A stretch of 45,165 nucleotides of DNA, taken from NCBI GenBank assembly GCA_017510405.1, contig JAFWNG010000035.1:1-45165 (forward strand), read 5' to 3'. Under the pieces are notes generated by a model. The model was not told the origin of the DNA. It did not search any database and was given only the letters and a program-made list of their open reading frames with translations. The translations under genes and the position numbers were made by a program. Every line of letters begins with the position of its first letter. Positions within the stretch are counted from its first letter, which is position 1. This document shows positions 26,462 through 35,616 of the stretch, piece after piece. Origin of the DNA: Solobacterium sp. GTDB taxonomy: Bacteria; Bacillota_I; Bacilli_A; Erysipelotrichales; Erysipelotrichaceae.

Positions 26462-27373
26462 CTACTCTTCGGTAAATGCGAGGTCGGTCTTCTGACCGTC
26501 CTTACTGATCACGGTATTGGGAAAGATCTTCTGCACTGCCTCTTTGTACTGGGCAGGATGCGGCATGGAAGGACTGTAGTGCGTCAGCCACAGTTCTTTT
26601 ACATTTGCTTCTTTTGCGATCTGCGCCGCTTCGTACATCATCATGTGGCGGTTCAGTTTCGCCTTCTCCAGTTTTTCCTCTTCCCCGTACATTCCTTCCG
26701 CAATGAGCAGATCTGCGTCTTTTGCGTGTTCCGCGATCACGGGGACCGGACGGGTATCGGTCACGTAGACCAGTTTCAGACCTTTCCGCGGGGCTCCGAG
26801 CACCATCTCCGGGGTATATGTCATATCCCCGTCTGTGATCGTCTCCCCTTTCTGGAGACGGTTCCAGAATCGTACCGGTATATCCTGCGCCCGGGCGCGT
26901 TCGGCTTCGAAGCGCGGACGTCTTGCAGCATTGATCTCATAGCCCCAGCACGGCACACTGTGACGGACGCGGAACGCCGTGATCTCAAGACCGCTCATCG
27001 TAAAGCAGAATTCATTTTCTTCGTATTCCAGCAGATTGAGTTCGAACGGGATATACAGGGCGATCTTCAGAACGCCGTCAATGAAGTTTTTCAGTCCTTT
27101 CGGACCGATGATCCAGACCGGTTCCGTACGGTCGGATTTTGCCATCGACAGCAGAAGTCCGGGGATGCCGGCGGTGTGGTCGGCGTGATAATGGGTCAGC
27201 AGAACGGCATCGATCTGTTTGCAGGAAAAGCCTTCTTTGTGCAGCGCGATCTGTGTTCCTTCCCCGCTGTCAATCAGGATCGAGCTTCCCTGATAGCGGA
27301 TCAGACAGGAGGTCAGCCACCGCTGCGGAAGCGGTACGGTTCCGCCTGTACCGAGCAGACATACATCGATCAT
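26462..27373 (-). CDS. rnz: Ribonuclease Z
   Basis: A 303-residue MBL-fold nuclease that trims tRNA 3' ends. The metal motif is LLTHYHADHTAGI (H61-x-H-x-D-H66), preceded by LLGTGGTVPLPQRW, and followed by RVRHSVPCWGYEI, LVYVTDTRPVP and the His motif NRHMMMYEAAQIAKEANVK with LTHYSP. The order and length fit the short bacterial RNase Z. An AAAGGAGG site precedes the ATG. Confidence 0.9.
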   Translation of the reverse strand: MIDVCLLGTGGTVPLPQRWLTSCLIRYQGSSILIDSGEGTQIALHKEGFSCKQIDAVLLTHYHADHTAGIPGLLLSMAKSDRTEPVWIIGPKGLKNFIDGVLKIALYIPFELNLLEYEENEFCFTMSGLEITAFRVRHSVPCWGYEINAARRPRFEAERARAQDIPVRFWNRLQKGETITDGDMTYTPEMVLGAPRKGLKLVYVTDTRPVPVIAEHAKDADLLIAEGMYGEEEKLEKAKLNRHMMMYEAAQIAKEANVKELWLTHYSPSMPHPAQYKEAVQKIFPNTVISKDGQKTDLAFTEE

Positions 27374-27430
27374 AGTGTTCCCTCCTTTGCCTTAAAAGTG
27401 TAACAATTCCGCCGGCAAAGTGCAATGAAG

Positions 27431-27456
27431 CAGAAAAGACAGCCGCCGCTGTCTTT
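27431..27456 (-). terminator. Terminator of adhE
   Basis: On the minus strand AAAGACAGC-GGCG-GCTGTCTTT runs into TTCTG. Confidence 0.7.
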
Positions 27457-27469
27457 CCTGTCACAGTAT

Positions 27470-30127
27470 TCAGTTCTGCTTATATTCGATGATCTCTCCG
27501 GACCATGCCTTTTCGAGAATATCCTTCATATCGCTGACCATCGGAACGCGCGGGTTGGCTGGCGAGCACTGGTCTTCATAGGCAAGATAGGCAAGTTTTT
27601 CCGTCGCTGCCATCCAGTCTTCTTCGTTCAGGTACGGCAGGCTGCTGAAATTCATCTTGATATCGCAGTCTTCGCCAAGCTGCCATACCGCCTTCGCGAA
27701 TGCGGCAACGCCCTGTTCCAGCGACTGCGGTTCCTGACCGATCGCCTTCAGCAGTTCGCAGTAGCGCAGATCCGCGTTGTAGTGCTTGTACTTCGGCCAT
27801 ACGCCCGGCTTCATCGGCTTGGTGCCGTTGTAGCGGATGGTATACGGCAGAAGGATCGCATTGGCGAGGCCGTGCGGCACATGGAACTCCGCGCCGACTT
27901 TGTGCGCCATGGAATGGTTCATGCCGAGGAACGCGTTGGCAAATGCCATGCCGGCGATCGCCGAAGCGTTGTGCATCTTTTCTCTTGCCTCAGCGTCCTT
28001 TTCACCGTTGTGAACGGCACGCGGCAGATATTCGAATACCATCTGCACTGCCTTGAGCGCAAGAGCGTCGGTGTAGTCGGAAGCCAGTACGGATACATAG
28101 GCTTCGACTGCGTGCGTCAGGACATCCATGCCGGTAAATGCCGTGATCATCTTCGGCAGAGTCATCGTGAGTGCCGGGTCAATGATCGCGACGGTCGGTG
28201 TCAGGGAGTAGTCCGTCAGCGGATATTTGATATGTGTTTCCCTATCCGTAATGACGGCGAACGGCGTTACTTCGGAGCCGGTGCCGCTGGTAGTCGGGAT
28301 GCATACCAGATTGGCTTTCTTGCCGAGTTCCGGATAGTGGAATGCACGCTTGCGGATATCCATGAACTTCTGTTTCAGGTCATTGAAGTTGACTTCCGGA
28401 TTTTCATAGTACAGCCACATGCACTTGGCAGCGTCCATCGAGCTTCCGCCGCCCAGGGCAATGATCGTATCCGGTTCGAACGAGCGCATCCGCTCCAGGC
28501 CTTTGCGCACGGTCTGGATGGACGGATCCGGTTCAACGTCGCAGAACAGTTCATACGTGATCTTGTTGCGGCGCAGAGCGAGCTGGTCGGTGATCTTTCC
28601 GACATAGCCGAGCTTGACCATGCTCTGGTCGGTGACGATGAACACCTTGTTCATCTCACGCATGTCCTGCAGATATTCGATCGAGTTCTTTTCGAAGTAG
28701 ATCTTGGACGGCACTTTGAACCACTGCATGTTGTTTCTCCTTTCACCGATCTTCTTGATATTGAGCAGGTTTACCGTGGAGATATTGTCGGAAACGCTGT
28801 TGTGTCCGTAGGAACCGCATCCCAGCGTCAGGGACGGAATGAAGCTGTTGTAGATGTTTCCGATTCCGCCGAATGTGGACGGGGAATTCCAGATGATGCG
28901 GCAGGCCTTGATGCGGCGGCCGAACTCTCTCACCAGATCTTCGTTGGCGGTATGGATGGCAGCGCTGTGGCCGGTGCCGTTGAACATGACCATGGCTTCC
29001 GACTTGGCAAGACCGTCTTCAATGCTGTCTGCTTTCAGCATAGCAAGCACCGGCGACAGTTTTTCACGTGTGAGCGGTTCATTTGGTCCGACCTCTTTGC
29101 ACTCCGCAATAATGATCGAAGTGTCCGGATCGACCTCAAAACCGGCCTGCTGCGCGATCCAGTATGCGCTCTTGCCGGCAACGGCGCCGTTGAGACGGGC
29201 CAGTTCACAGCCTTCGGAATACGCTTCTGTACCGAACATGAACTGTTCCAGCTTCTTCTTCTCTTCTCTGTTCACATAATGAACGTTGTAGTGTCTGAAC
29301 TGGTTTTTGACATCCTCGTAGATCTCTTTGTCCACGATGACTGCCTGCTCGGAAGCACATACCATACCGTGGTCGAATGCCTTGGACATGGCGACGTCAT
29401 TGACGGCTTCGCGGATATCTGCCGTTGTTTCGATATATGCCGGCACATTGCCCGCACCGACGCCCAGAGCCGGTTTCCCGCAGCTGTACGCCGCTCTTAC
29501 CATGGCATTTCCGCCGGTCGCCAGGATCGTGGAAACACCCGGGTGGTTCATGAGTTCACTGGTCGCTTCCATGCTCGGCTGCTCGATCCACTGGATGCAG
29601 TCCTTCGGCGCGCCGGCTTCGACGGCTGCGTCATAGACGATCTTTGCGGCTGCGGCAGAGCAGTTCTGCGCATTCGGATGGAATGCGAAAATGATCGGAT
29701 TGCGGGTCTTCAGGCAGATCAGGGATTTGAAGATCGCCGTGGACGTCGGGTTGGTGACCGGTGTGATGCCGGCAACGACGCCTACCGGTTCAGCGATGTA
29801 TTTCAAACCCTTGACCGGATCTTCCTCGATGATTCCGACGGTCTTCTGGTTGCGCATCTGATTGACGACATATTCGCACGCGAACAGATTCTTGGTAGCC
29901 TTGTCTTCAAAGACGCCTCTTCCCGTCTCTTCCACTGCCATCTTTGCCAGTTCACCATGGCGGTCAAGCGCCGCTACAGAGCACTTGGCAACGATATAAT
30001 CGATCGTCTCCTGGTCATAGGACGCAAACGCGTCCAGCGCTTTCAGTGCTTTTTCGACCTTGAGGGCGACTTCGGACTTCTGTACAGGTTCTTCTGTAAT
30101 GATTTCTTTTTTCTTTCTTTCAGCCAT
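27470..30127 (-). CDS. adhE: Bifunctional acetaldehyde-CoA/alcohol dehydrogenase
   Basis: An 885-residue fusion in the usual order. Residues 1-440 form the CoA-acylating aldehyde dehydrogenase with the nucleophile in HGMVCASEQ; about 455-885 form the iron-dependent alcohol dehydrogenase, with IALGGGSSMDAAK and metal ligands around DPALTMTLP, FTGMDVLTHAVEAY and AFLGMNHSMAHKVG. It turns acetyl-CoA to ethanol and regenerates NAD+, and usually forms spirosomes. GAAAGGAG precedes the ATG. It is monocistronic. A partial Rex-like half-site (TTGTGAA) overlaps its promoter but is not a full Rex box. Confidence 0.97.
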   Translation of the reverse strand: MAERKKKEIITEEPVQKSEVALKVEKALKALDAFASYDQETIDYIVAKCSVAALDRHGELAKMAVEETGRGVFEDKATKNLFACEYVVNQMRNQKTVGIIEEDPVKGLKYIAEPVGVVAGITPVTNPTSTAIFKSLICLKTRNPIIFAFHPNAQNCSAAAAKIVYDAAVEAGAPKDCIQWIEQPSMEATSELMNHPGVSTILATGGNAMVRAAYSCGKPALGVGAGNVPAYIETTADIREAVNDVAMSKAFDHGMVCASEQAVIVDKEIYEDVKNQFRHYNVHYVNREEKKKLEQFMFGTEAYSEGCELARLNGAVAGKSAYWIAQQAGFEVDPDTSIIIAECKEVGPNEPLTREKLSPVLAMLKADSIEDGLAKSEAMVMFNGTGHSAAIHTANEDLVREFGRRIKACRIIWNSPSTFGGIGNIYNSFIPSLTLGCGSYGHNSVSDNISTVNLLNIKKIGERRNNMQWFKVPSKIYFEKNSIEYLQDMREMNKVFIVTDQSMVKLGYVGKITDQLALRRNKITYELFCDVEPDPSIQTVRKGLERMRSFEPDTIIALGGGSSMDAAKCMWLYYENPEVNFNDLKQKFMDIRKRAFHYPELGKKANLVCIPTTSGTGSEVTPFAVITDRETHIKYPLTDYSLTPTVAIIDPALTMTLPKMITAFTGMDVLTHAVEAYVSVLASDYTDALALKAVQMVFEYLPRAVHNGEKDAEAREKMHNASAIAGMAFANAFLGMNHSMAHKVGAEFHVPHGLANAILLPYTIRYNGTKPMKPGVWPKYKHYNADLRYCELLKAIGQEPQSLEQGVAAFAKAVWQLGEDCDIKMNFSSLPYLNEEDWMAATEKLAYLAYEDQCSPANPRVPMVSDMKDILEKAWSGEIIEYKQN

Positions 30128-30157
30128 ATAAGACTCCTTTCATTACCTTGTGACCAT

Positions 30158-30186
30158 AAAATACCATATCCAAGTTTGTGAATCAA
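30158..30186 (-). promoter_or_regulatory. Promoter of adhE
   Basis: On the minus strand TTGATT (30186-30181), a 17-base spacer and TATTTT (30163-30158) lie 30 bases before the ATG. TTGTGAATCAA overlaps the -35 box. Confidence 0.5.
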
Positions 30187-30277
30187 TAATCATGCTATTT
30201 TTTTCACATATAATTCAACATTTGTCATGCTTTGTCCGCAATATTAATAACTCCCTTCTGTGAGGAATTTATACGCG

Positions 30278-30286
30278 TGATATAAT
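30278..30286 (+). promoter_or_regulatory. Extended -10 promoter of the TIM-barrel gene
   Basis: TGATATAAT (TATAAT at 30281-30286) is an extended -10 element 28 bases before the ATG; no good -35 is seen. Confidence 0.5.
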
Positions 30287-30313
30287 AGGTACGTTTTTTC
30301 AAGGAGCCAAACT

Positions 30314-30982
30314 ATGAAGAATACACCTGAACTTGTCGTAATGCTGACATATGATGACCGCACGGTCCTGAACGCAGCCGAAGTATTTGAACAGTGCCGC
30401 AATTCCAAAGCGAAATACTGGGGATTCAAGGAACAGCCGCTGCCTCTGGAGGATATGAAAAAACTGTTCGCGGTCATGAAGGAATGCGGGAAGACTACCC
30501 TTCTTGAGGTCGTTGCCTATACCGAGGAAGAATGTATGGAAGGCGCCCGCATGGCTTATGAATGCAGAACGGATTTTCTGGTGGGAACCATGTATTTTGA
30601 TTCCGTGAACGACTTCTGCCGGACGCGTAATATCAAATATATGCCTTTCGTCGGCACCGTTACGCAGCGTCCATCGATCCTCGACGGCACGATCGAAGGC
30701 ATGATCAGCGAAGCGAAGCAGTGTCTTGCCAAAGGCGTCTACGGCATCGATCTGCTGGGTTACCGGTATACCGGCGACGCAGCGGAGCTGATCCGCCGCT
30801 TTGTCAGAGAAGTGGATGCGCCGGTATGTGTTGCCGGCAGCGTCAACAGTTTCGAACGTCTCGATGAGCTGAAAGAGATCGGACCGTGGTCCTTCACGAT
30901 CGGATCGGCTTTCTTCGATTATAAGTTCGGCGATACCGTTGCCGGACAGATCGATACCGTCTGTGATTATATGAAGCAGTAA
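30314..30982 (+). CDS. TIM-barrel protein of unknown function
   Basis: A 222-residue soluble protein whose alternating strand/helix pattern fits a ribulose-phosphate-binding-type TIM barrel. The late segments GVYGIDLLGYRYTG, APVCVAGSVNSFERLDELKEIG and FTIGSAFF resemble the two phosphate-gripping loops of HisA/NanE/thiamine-phosphate synthase-type enzymes. No specific activity can be assigned. AAGGAG lies seven bases before the ATG. It stands between adhE (divergent) and the VanW gene (convergent). Confidence 0.72.
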   Translation: MKNTPELVVMLTYDDRTVLNAAEVFEQCRNSKAKYWGFKEQPLPLEDMKKLFAVMKECGKTTLLEVVAYTEEECMEGARMAYECRTDFLVGTMYFDSVNDFCRTRNIKYMPFVGTVTQRPSILDGTIEGMISEAKQCLAKGVYGIDLLGYRYTGDAAELIRRFVREVDAPVCVAGSVNSFERLDELKEIGPWSFTIGSAFFDYKFGDTVAGQIDTVCDYMKQ

Positions 30983-31015
30983 AAAAACTGGCTCAGTACA
31001 ATGAGTCAGTTTTTT
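30982..31015. terminator. Bidirectional terminator between the TIM-barrel and VanW genes
   Basis: AAAAACTGGCTCA pairs with TGAGTCAGTTTTT (one G-T) across six bases, with a T-tail in both directions. Confidence 0.85.
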
Positions 31016-31031
31016 ACTGTTTCTGTGAATG

Positions 31032-31862
31032 TCAGCGGATCTGATCCTGCGGAATCTGTGAGTAATCGAACAGGACTTCGGAATGGTTGTCCCAGATCAG
31101 TTTGCGTTCGACGATCTCTCCCGTTTTCTTATCCAGTGTTTCCCGGTAGATCTTGGAGATGCGGTAATACTTATCCCCTTCCTTGTGGAAGTGGTGGTCG
31201 TCTTCGGTGATGCGGTATGTATACGGAAGTTCCTTATCCGTGCGCATTTCGCCGTAGAACACTTCGCTCTCGCACCATAACAGGATCTGGAAGGTCTGGT
31301 CGGTATTGTTCTTGCAGCAGAAATCCAGCATGTTGTAGCACACGGATGTGCCGGCGCCGAGCGGTACGCGGTGTCCGTGGTCCGGTGCCAGGGCATCGGA
31401 ATGCTTGTGGAACTCCGTCACATCCATCGGTGTATCCAGAACGAGCAGATGGATCGTATTGCCAAGGTTGCATAATCCGCCGCCGAGTCCCGCGACCAGA
31501 TGATTGCCTTCGATGACGCGGCCGTCTTTGTATCCCTTGCGGCGCGTCGGCTTTCCGACGGTCTGCCACAGGGAGAACGTTTCGCCCGGTTTGATGAGGA
31601 TACCGCTGATCTTCGCGTTCGCCAGAGCGATGTTGTCCGCCTTGTTGTACTGCAGGACGGGGTCGATGCCCTTGCCCTTTTTGATCAGCTGCGAGCTGTT
31701 CGAGGATACCACATATGGAAGACGGTTATTGGAATGTTCGCGGGCGATCTTTTCCTTCGACGTGAGATTTTTGATATGCCGCTTGATGATCTCCTTTTTC
31801 ATTGAGATCTCATATGTCAGAGGACTGATCTCACAGAATAATTTACGCTTCTTTTCTGCCAT
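31032..31862 (-). CDS. VanW-family protein
   Basis: A 276-residue protein with the VanW signature in the middle: ILIKPGETFSLWQTVGKPTRRKGYKDGRVI followed by AGLGGGLCNLGNTIHLLVL. There is no signal peptide; it looks cytoplasmic or peripheral. VanW accompanies some vanB-type clusters but is also widespread without vancomycin genes, and its function is not known. I chose the ATG at 31862 because ACAGGAG precedes it by eight bases. The gene starts inside the end of the HAD gene (20-base overlap), so the two are translationally coupled. No other van gene is near except an ordinary D-Ala-D-Ala ligase 12 kb away. Confidence 0.88.
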   Translation of the reverse strand: MAEKKRKLFCEISPLTYEISMKKEIIKRHIKNLTSKEKIAREHSNNRLPYVVSSNSSQLIKKGKGIDPVLQYNKADNIALANAKISGILIKPGETFSLWQTVGKPTRRKGYKDGRVIEGNHLVAGLGGGLCNLGNTIHLLVLDTPMDVTEFHKHSDALAPDHGHRVPLGAGTSVCYNMLDFCCKNNTDQTFQILLWCESEVFYGEMRTDKELPYTYRITEDDHHFHKEGDKYYRISKIYRETLDKKTGEIVERKLIWDNHSEVLFDYSQIPQDQIR

Positions 31863-32406
31863 TGTTTTTCTCCTGTTTTTCGATCTGACCGAGGCGGTTG
31901 TACCGGCTGCCGTCAAGGCGGTACAGCCGGAGGATCACTTTTTCCAGCTGCCGGCGTTTGCCGATATGCTTCTCTGTATAATAGCCGATAAACTTCACGA
32001 GAATACTGCGTATGCCTGCCATGTTGGCACCGAGTATATCCGTGAATACCTGGTCGCCGATGCACAGCGTCTGCGCCTTGTCCGTGCCGAGCATTTCCAC
32101 TGCTTTCTCAAAAGCAGCGGGATCCGGTTTATCCGCATTGCAGATATACAGCACGTCCATGTTTTCAACAAATGACGTCACACGGGCAATGCTGTTGTTG
32201 GAAAGCATCAGGACCCTGAAGCCGATTGCGCGGATCTCAGCCATGAGGGCATCCGCTTCCGGCGTGGACGGTTCCCCGTGCGGAACGATCGTGTTATCGA
32301 TATCGAAGATCAGTCCGCGGTATCCCATCCGGTACAGTTTTCCATAGTCGATCGTCCATACGCTTTCCGCATATGCGTCCGGCCAGTATCGTGTCAGTAT
32401 ATTCAT
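31843..32406 (-). CDS. YqeG-family HAD phosphatase
   Basis: A 187-residue HAD superfamily IIIA phosphatase. Motif I is LIFDIDNTIVP near 29, motif II VLMLSNN near 63, and motif III/IV KPDPAAFEKA with GDQVFTDILGANMAG. YqeG proteins are conserved in Firmicutes, usually near ribosome-assembly genes; the substrate is not settled. I prefer the start at 32406 (MNILTRYWP): the upstream ATG at 32526 would read through the opp terminator. No ribosome site is seen; a TATCAT box ends nine bases before the ATG, so a very short leader is likely. Confidence 0.88.
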   Translation of the reverse strand: MNILTRYWPDAYAESVWTIDYGKLYRMGYRGLIFDIDNTIVPHGEPSTPEADALMAEIRAIGFRVLMLSNNSIARVTSFVENMDVLYICNADKPDPAAFEKAVEMLGTDKAQTLCIGDQVFTDILGANMAGIRSILVKFIGYYTEKHIGKRRQLEKVILRLYRLDGSRYNRLGQIEKQEKNNGRKEA

Positions 32407-32439
32407 AACGCTACTATGATACAGGATTGTACGTGCAAA

Positions 32440-32481
32440 AACAAAGGAAAAAGAGAAGCGTTTTTCCAAATAACACTTCTC
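32440..32481 (-). terminator. Terminator of the opp operon
   Basis: On the minus strand GAGAAGTG pairs with CGCTTCTC (one T-G) across 13 bases and runs into TTTTTCC. Confidence 0.8.
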
Positions 32482-32498
32482 TTTCCTGATAACCGTTA

Positions 32499-33449
32499 TC
32501 AGTATGTGTGAGAACCGCTGTTCCACTTGGCAAACTCTTCCTCAGTACCGAGAACAGAGTGCGTTTTTGTCAGCTGGTGCAGCGTTCCAAGGGAGTAGTC
32601 GACGCCTTCTTTTTCTTTGTCATATGTCAGCGGCACACGCACCTTTTCCACGATCGGATTCGGATGCGGTATCGCTGAGAGGAGCGAACGTGTATACGGA
32701 TGGATCGGATTTTCGAAGATCTCTTCCGTTGTTCCGGTCTCCACGATATAGCCCAGATGCATGACGCCGATGCGGTCGGAGATATACTTGACCATCGACA
32801 GGTCATGGGCAATGAACATATACGTGATGCCCAGTTCATCCTGCAGGTCACGCATCAGGTTGACGACCTGCGCCTGAATGGAAACGTCCAGAGCGGAGAT
32901 GGCTTCATCGGCGATGACCAGCTTCGGATTCATGACCAGAGCGCGGGCAATACCGATACGCTGTCTCTGTCCGCCGGAGAACTGCTGCGGATAACGCGTC
33001 GCATGTTCGCGGGACAGACCGACTTTATCGAGGATCGCATAGACCTTCTCATCGATCTCTTCTTTGGAACTGCACAGATGGTTGATCTCGAGTCCCTGAG
33101 CGATGATGTCGCGTACTTTCTTGCGCGGATTCAGACATGCCATCGGATCCTGGAAGATCATCTGCATGTTCTGGCGCAGGAATTTTTCGTCTTCCGCGGA
33201 CAGCCTGCCGCTGATATCGTGACCGTCAAAGATGATCTTTCCGGCCGTCGGGTCATAGAGACGGATGAGTGCTCTTCCGGTTGTGGATTTTCCGGAACCG
33301 GATTCTCCTACCAGACCGTATGTCTCGCCTTCCCAGATATCAAAGCTGATGCCGTCTACGGCTTTTGTCGTATACGTTCTTGAGATGCGGAAGTGCTGCT
33401 TCAGTCCTTCGACGTGAAGAAGAGGTTCTGTGTTATAGTTGATCGACAT
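32499..33449 (-). CDS. oppF: Oligopeptide ABC transporter ATPase OppF
   Basis: A 316-residue ATP-binding subunit. Walker A is GESGSGKST (near 41), the signature FSGGQRQRIGIARA and Walker B LVIADEAISALDVS. The C-terminal 60 residues form the oligo_HPY-type extension (NPIHPYTRSLLSAIP). It is paired with OppD three bases upstream and is the last gene of the opp operon, with the terminator 18 bases beyond the stop. Confidence 0.95.
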   Translation of the reverse strand: MSINYNTEPLLHVEGLKQHFRISRTYTTKAVDGISFDIWEGETYGLVGESGSGKSTTGRALIRLYDPTAGKIIFDGHDISGRLSAEDEKFLRQNMQMIFQDPMACLNPRKKVRDIIAQGLEINHLCSSKEEIDEKVYAILDKVGLSREHATRYPQQFSGGQRQRIGIARALVMNPKLVIADEAISALDVSIQAQVVNLMRDLQDELGITYMFIAHDLSMVKYISDRIGVMHLGYIVETGTTEEIFENPIHPYTRSLLSAIPHPNPIVEKVRVPLTYDKEKEGVDYSLGTLHQLTKTHSVLGTEEEFAKWNSGSHTY

Positions 33450-33452
33450 ACG

Positions 33453-34574
33453 TTACTCTCCTTCCTGCAGCGGTGTAATACCGGTCACGCGTTCGGATTC
33501 CGCTTTCATCTTGGCAAGACGCTCTTTCAGCTGTTCCGGCAGTTCCACTTTCGGTGCGCGCGGATCACAGAGCCAGGAAGCGACACGGTGCTGTCCGCCG
33601 ACGTTGAACATCGGAGGCTCAGCCTTGTAGTCGATGGCAAGTGCGAACGGATTGCGCGGTGCGAAGGCGTCACCGACGATCTCTTCGAGAAGGTTCGGCG
33701 GCGTGCCGGGGATCGCGAACAGACGCTTGCTGTCGGTATCGGTATCCGGCATGGATGCCAGCAGGCCCCATGTATACGGATGACGCGGATCATAGAATAC
33801 TTCGTTGATGTTGCCCTTTTCGATAATACGTCCGGCATACATGACGTCGACATAGTCAGCGACTTTGGCAACGACACCGAGGTCGTGCGTAATGTAGATT
33901 ACGGAAATGTTGTGTTCTTTCTGCAGACGCTTGATCACTTCCAGGATCCTTGCCTGGATGGTAACGTCCAGAGCCGTTGTCGGCTCGTCGCAGATCAGGA
34001 TATCCGGGTTGCATGCCAGAGCAATGGCAATGACCACACGCTGGCGCATACCGCCGGACAGCTGGTGCGGATACTGTTTGAAACGCTTCTCCGGATTCTC
34101 GATGCCGACCTCTTCCAGAAGATGGATGGCGCGGTTCTTCGCTTCTTCCTTCGAAATGTTTTCATGCAGCAGCATGCCTTCGGTGATCTGCTTGCCGATG
34201 GTCATCGTCGGGTCCAGAGAAGTCATCGGATCCTGGAATACCATGGCAATGTGCTTTCCGTTGAAACGGTAGCGGATCTCTTTCTGAGAGAGCTTGGTCA
34301 TATCGACCATTTCCTGCTCTCCGTTTTCATTTGTGAATGTATAGTCGATCTTTCCGCTTTCGATCGTACCGTTGCCGGCAAGAATACCCATGATCGTCTT
34401 GACCGTTACGGATTTACCGGAACCGGACTCACCGACGATTGCGATCGTCTCGCCTTTGAACAGGTCCATACGGACACCGCGGATCGCATTGACTTTGCCG
34501 TTTGCGGTCTGGAAGGAAATGTTCAGGTCACGTACGGATAATACTCTGTCTTTCTTATCTCTTTTAGCCGTCAT
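33453..34574 (-). CDS. oppD: Oligopeptide ABC transporter ATPase OppD
   Basis: A 373-residue ATP-binding subunit. Walker A is GESGSGKSV (near 48), the signature LSGGMRQRVVIAIA and Walker B ILICDEPTTALDVT, with the C-terminal motif DPRHPYTWGLLASMP and a further Cys-containing tail (ASWLCDPRAPKVELP). An insertion of about 20 residues (NENGEQEMVDMTKLSQKE) lies between the Walker A and Q-loop regions, as in many Firmicute OppD proteins. It is part of the oppABCDF operon. Confidence 0.95.
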   Translation of the reverse strand: MTAKRDKKDRVLSVRDLNISFQTANGKVNAIRGVRMDLFKGETIAIVGESGSGKSVTVKTIMGILAGNGTIESGKIDYTFTNENGEQEMVDMTKLSQKEIRYRFNGKHIAMVFQDPMTSLDPTMTIGKQITEGMLLHENISKEEAKNRAIHLLEEVGIENPEKRFKQYPHQLSGGMRQRVVIAIALACNPDILICDEPTTALDVTIQARILEVIKRLQKEHNISVIYITHDLGVVAKVADYVDVMYAGRIIEKGNINEVFYDPRHPYTWGLLASMPDTDTDSKRLFAIPGTPPNLLEEIVGDAFAPRNPFALAIDYKAEPPMFNVGGQHRVASWLCDPRAPKVELPEQLKERLAKMKAESERVTGITPLQEGE

Positions 34575-34583
34575 ACATTCCTC

Positions 34584-35615
34584 CTAGTGTTTCTGGTTCG
34601 GATCGAACGCATCGCGCAGACCGTCCGCAAACAGGTTGAAGCTCAGCATCAGCAGCGCCAGCACGATGATCGCGCTGAAGATCATATACGGATGTACTGT
34701 CAGGGACTTGTATCCGTCCGAGATCAGCGTACCCAGGGAAGCAGCCGGAGCCGGAATACCCAGACCCATGAAGGACAGGTAAGCTTCCGTGAAGATCGCA
34801 CTCGGTACGGAGAACATAGCCATTATGATCAGCTGACCGAAGATGTTCGGCAGAATATCCTTGAAGATAATTGCGAAACTCTTGGCACCGAGTGTACGGG
34901 ATGCCAGGATGAACTCTGCTTCCTTCAGCTTCAGTACTTCGGCACGGGAAATACGCGACATGCCGATCCATCCGGTGATCATGAGGGCAAAGATGATGGA
35001 TGACATGCCCGGAGGCAGAACCAGACCGAGCAGCGTGACCAGCACCAGTGTCGGGATACCGTTGAGGATCTCAACGAATCTCTGCATGACCATATCGACC
35101 TTTCCGCCGAAATAGCCGGAGATCAGACCGTAGGACATACCGATGATGATATCGATAATAACTGCCACGAAGGCAATGAACAGGGAGATTCTCGTACCTT
35201 CCCACACACGTGTGAAGAGGTCTCTTCCCAGAGTATCCGTACCGAACCAGTAATAGACATTGTCCAGTCCCTTTTCGGCATAGATGTTTCTGCCGTATTC
35301 ATAGCCGTTCATGATGCCGATCTTTTCCAGTCCCGGAATGCGCGGCGGAAGTCCCTGGTTTGCCAGGTCCTGCGTATAGTACGTACGGCCGGAGATCATC
35401 GGTCCGATGATCGCCATCAGGATGATCACGGAAATGATGATCAGGCCGATGACCGCACCTTTATTCTTTGAGAAGTTGTTCCATACATCCCGCAGGAAGG
35501 AAGTCTGTTTGTATACCTTGTCCTTCAGCCGGACGTTTTCCTGTACAAAGACAAAGTCTTCCGGATCGTAGTCGTTTTCGATGATCGGGACATGCTTTTC
35601 ATATGTATCGCTCAT
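34584..35615 (-). CDS. oppC: Oligopeptide ABC transporter permease OppC
   Basis: A 343-residue membrane protein with an N-terminal cytoplasmic stretch of about 50 residues, then six transmembrane segments; the coupling loop reads ASRTLGAKSFAIIFKDILPN. The start at 35615 (MSDTYEK) follows GAAGGAGG that is inside the end of oppB, giving a one-base gap between the genes; the ATG at 35639 is rejected. Confidence 0.94.
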   Translation of the reverse strand: MSDTYEKHVPIIENDYDPEDFVFVQENVRLKDKVYKQTSFLRDVWNNFSKNKGAVIGLIIISVIILMAIIGPMISGRTYYTQDLANQGLPPRIPGLEKIGIMNGYEYGRNIYAEKGLDNVYYWFGTDTLGRDLFTRVWEGTRISLFIAFVAVIIDIIIGMSYGLISGYFGGKVDMVMQRFVEILNGIPTLVLVTLLGLVLPPGMSSIIFALMITGWIGMSRISRAEVLKLKEAEFILASRTLGAKSFAIIFKDILPNIFGQLIIMAMFSVPSAIFTEAYLSFMGLGIPAPAASLGTLISDGYKSLTVHPYMIFSAIIVLALLMLSFNLFADGLRDAFDPNQKH

Positions 35616-35616
35616 A

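Noticed and set aside
27425-30181. A 918-codon open frame on the plus strand opposite adhE
   Set aside because: It is the shadow of adhE: the minus strand has all AdhE motifs, a ribosome site and a promoter. The plus frame shows no recognisable domain and an odd composition rich in Arg, His and Val.
30175-30212. Rex operator in front of adhE
   Set aside because: Only one half-site (TTGTGAA) is present; the matching TTCACA lies too far away to form a standard Rex box.
31032-31862. Vancomycin-resistance cluster
   Set aside because: VanW alone is not evidence for resistance: no vanH, vanX, vanR/S or D-Lac ligase is present, and the ligase at 43790 looks like an ordinary Ddl.
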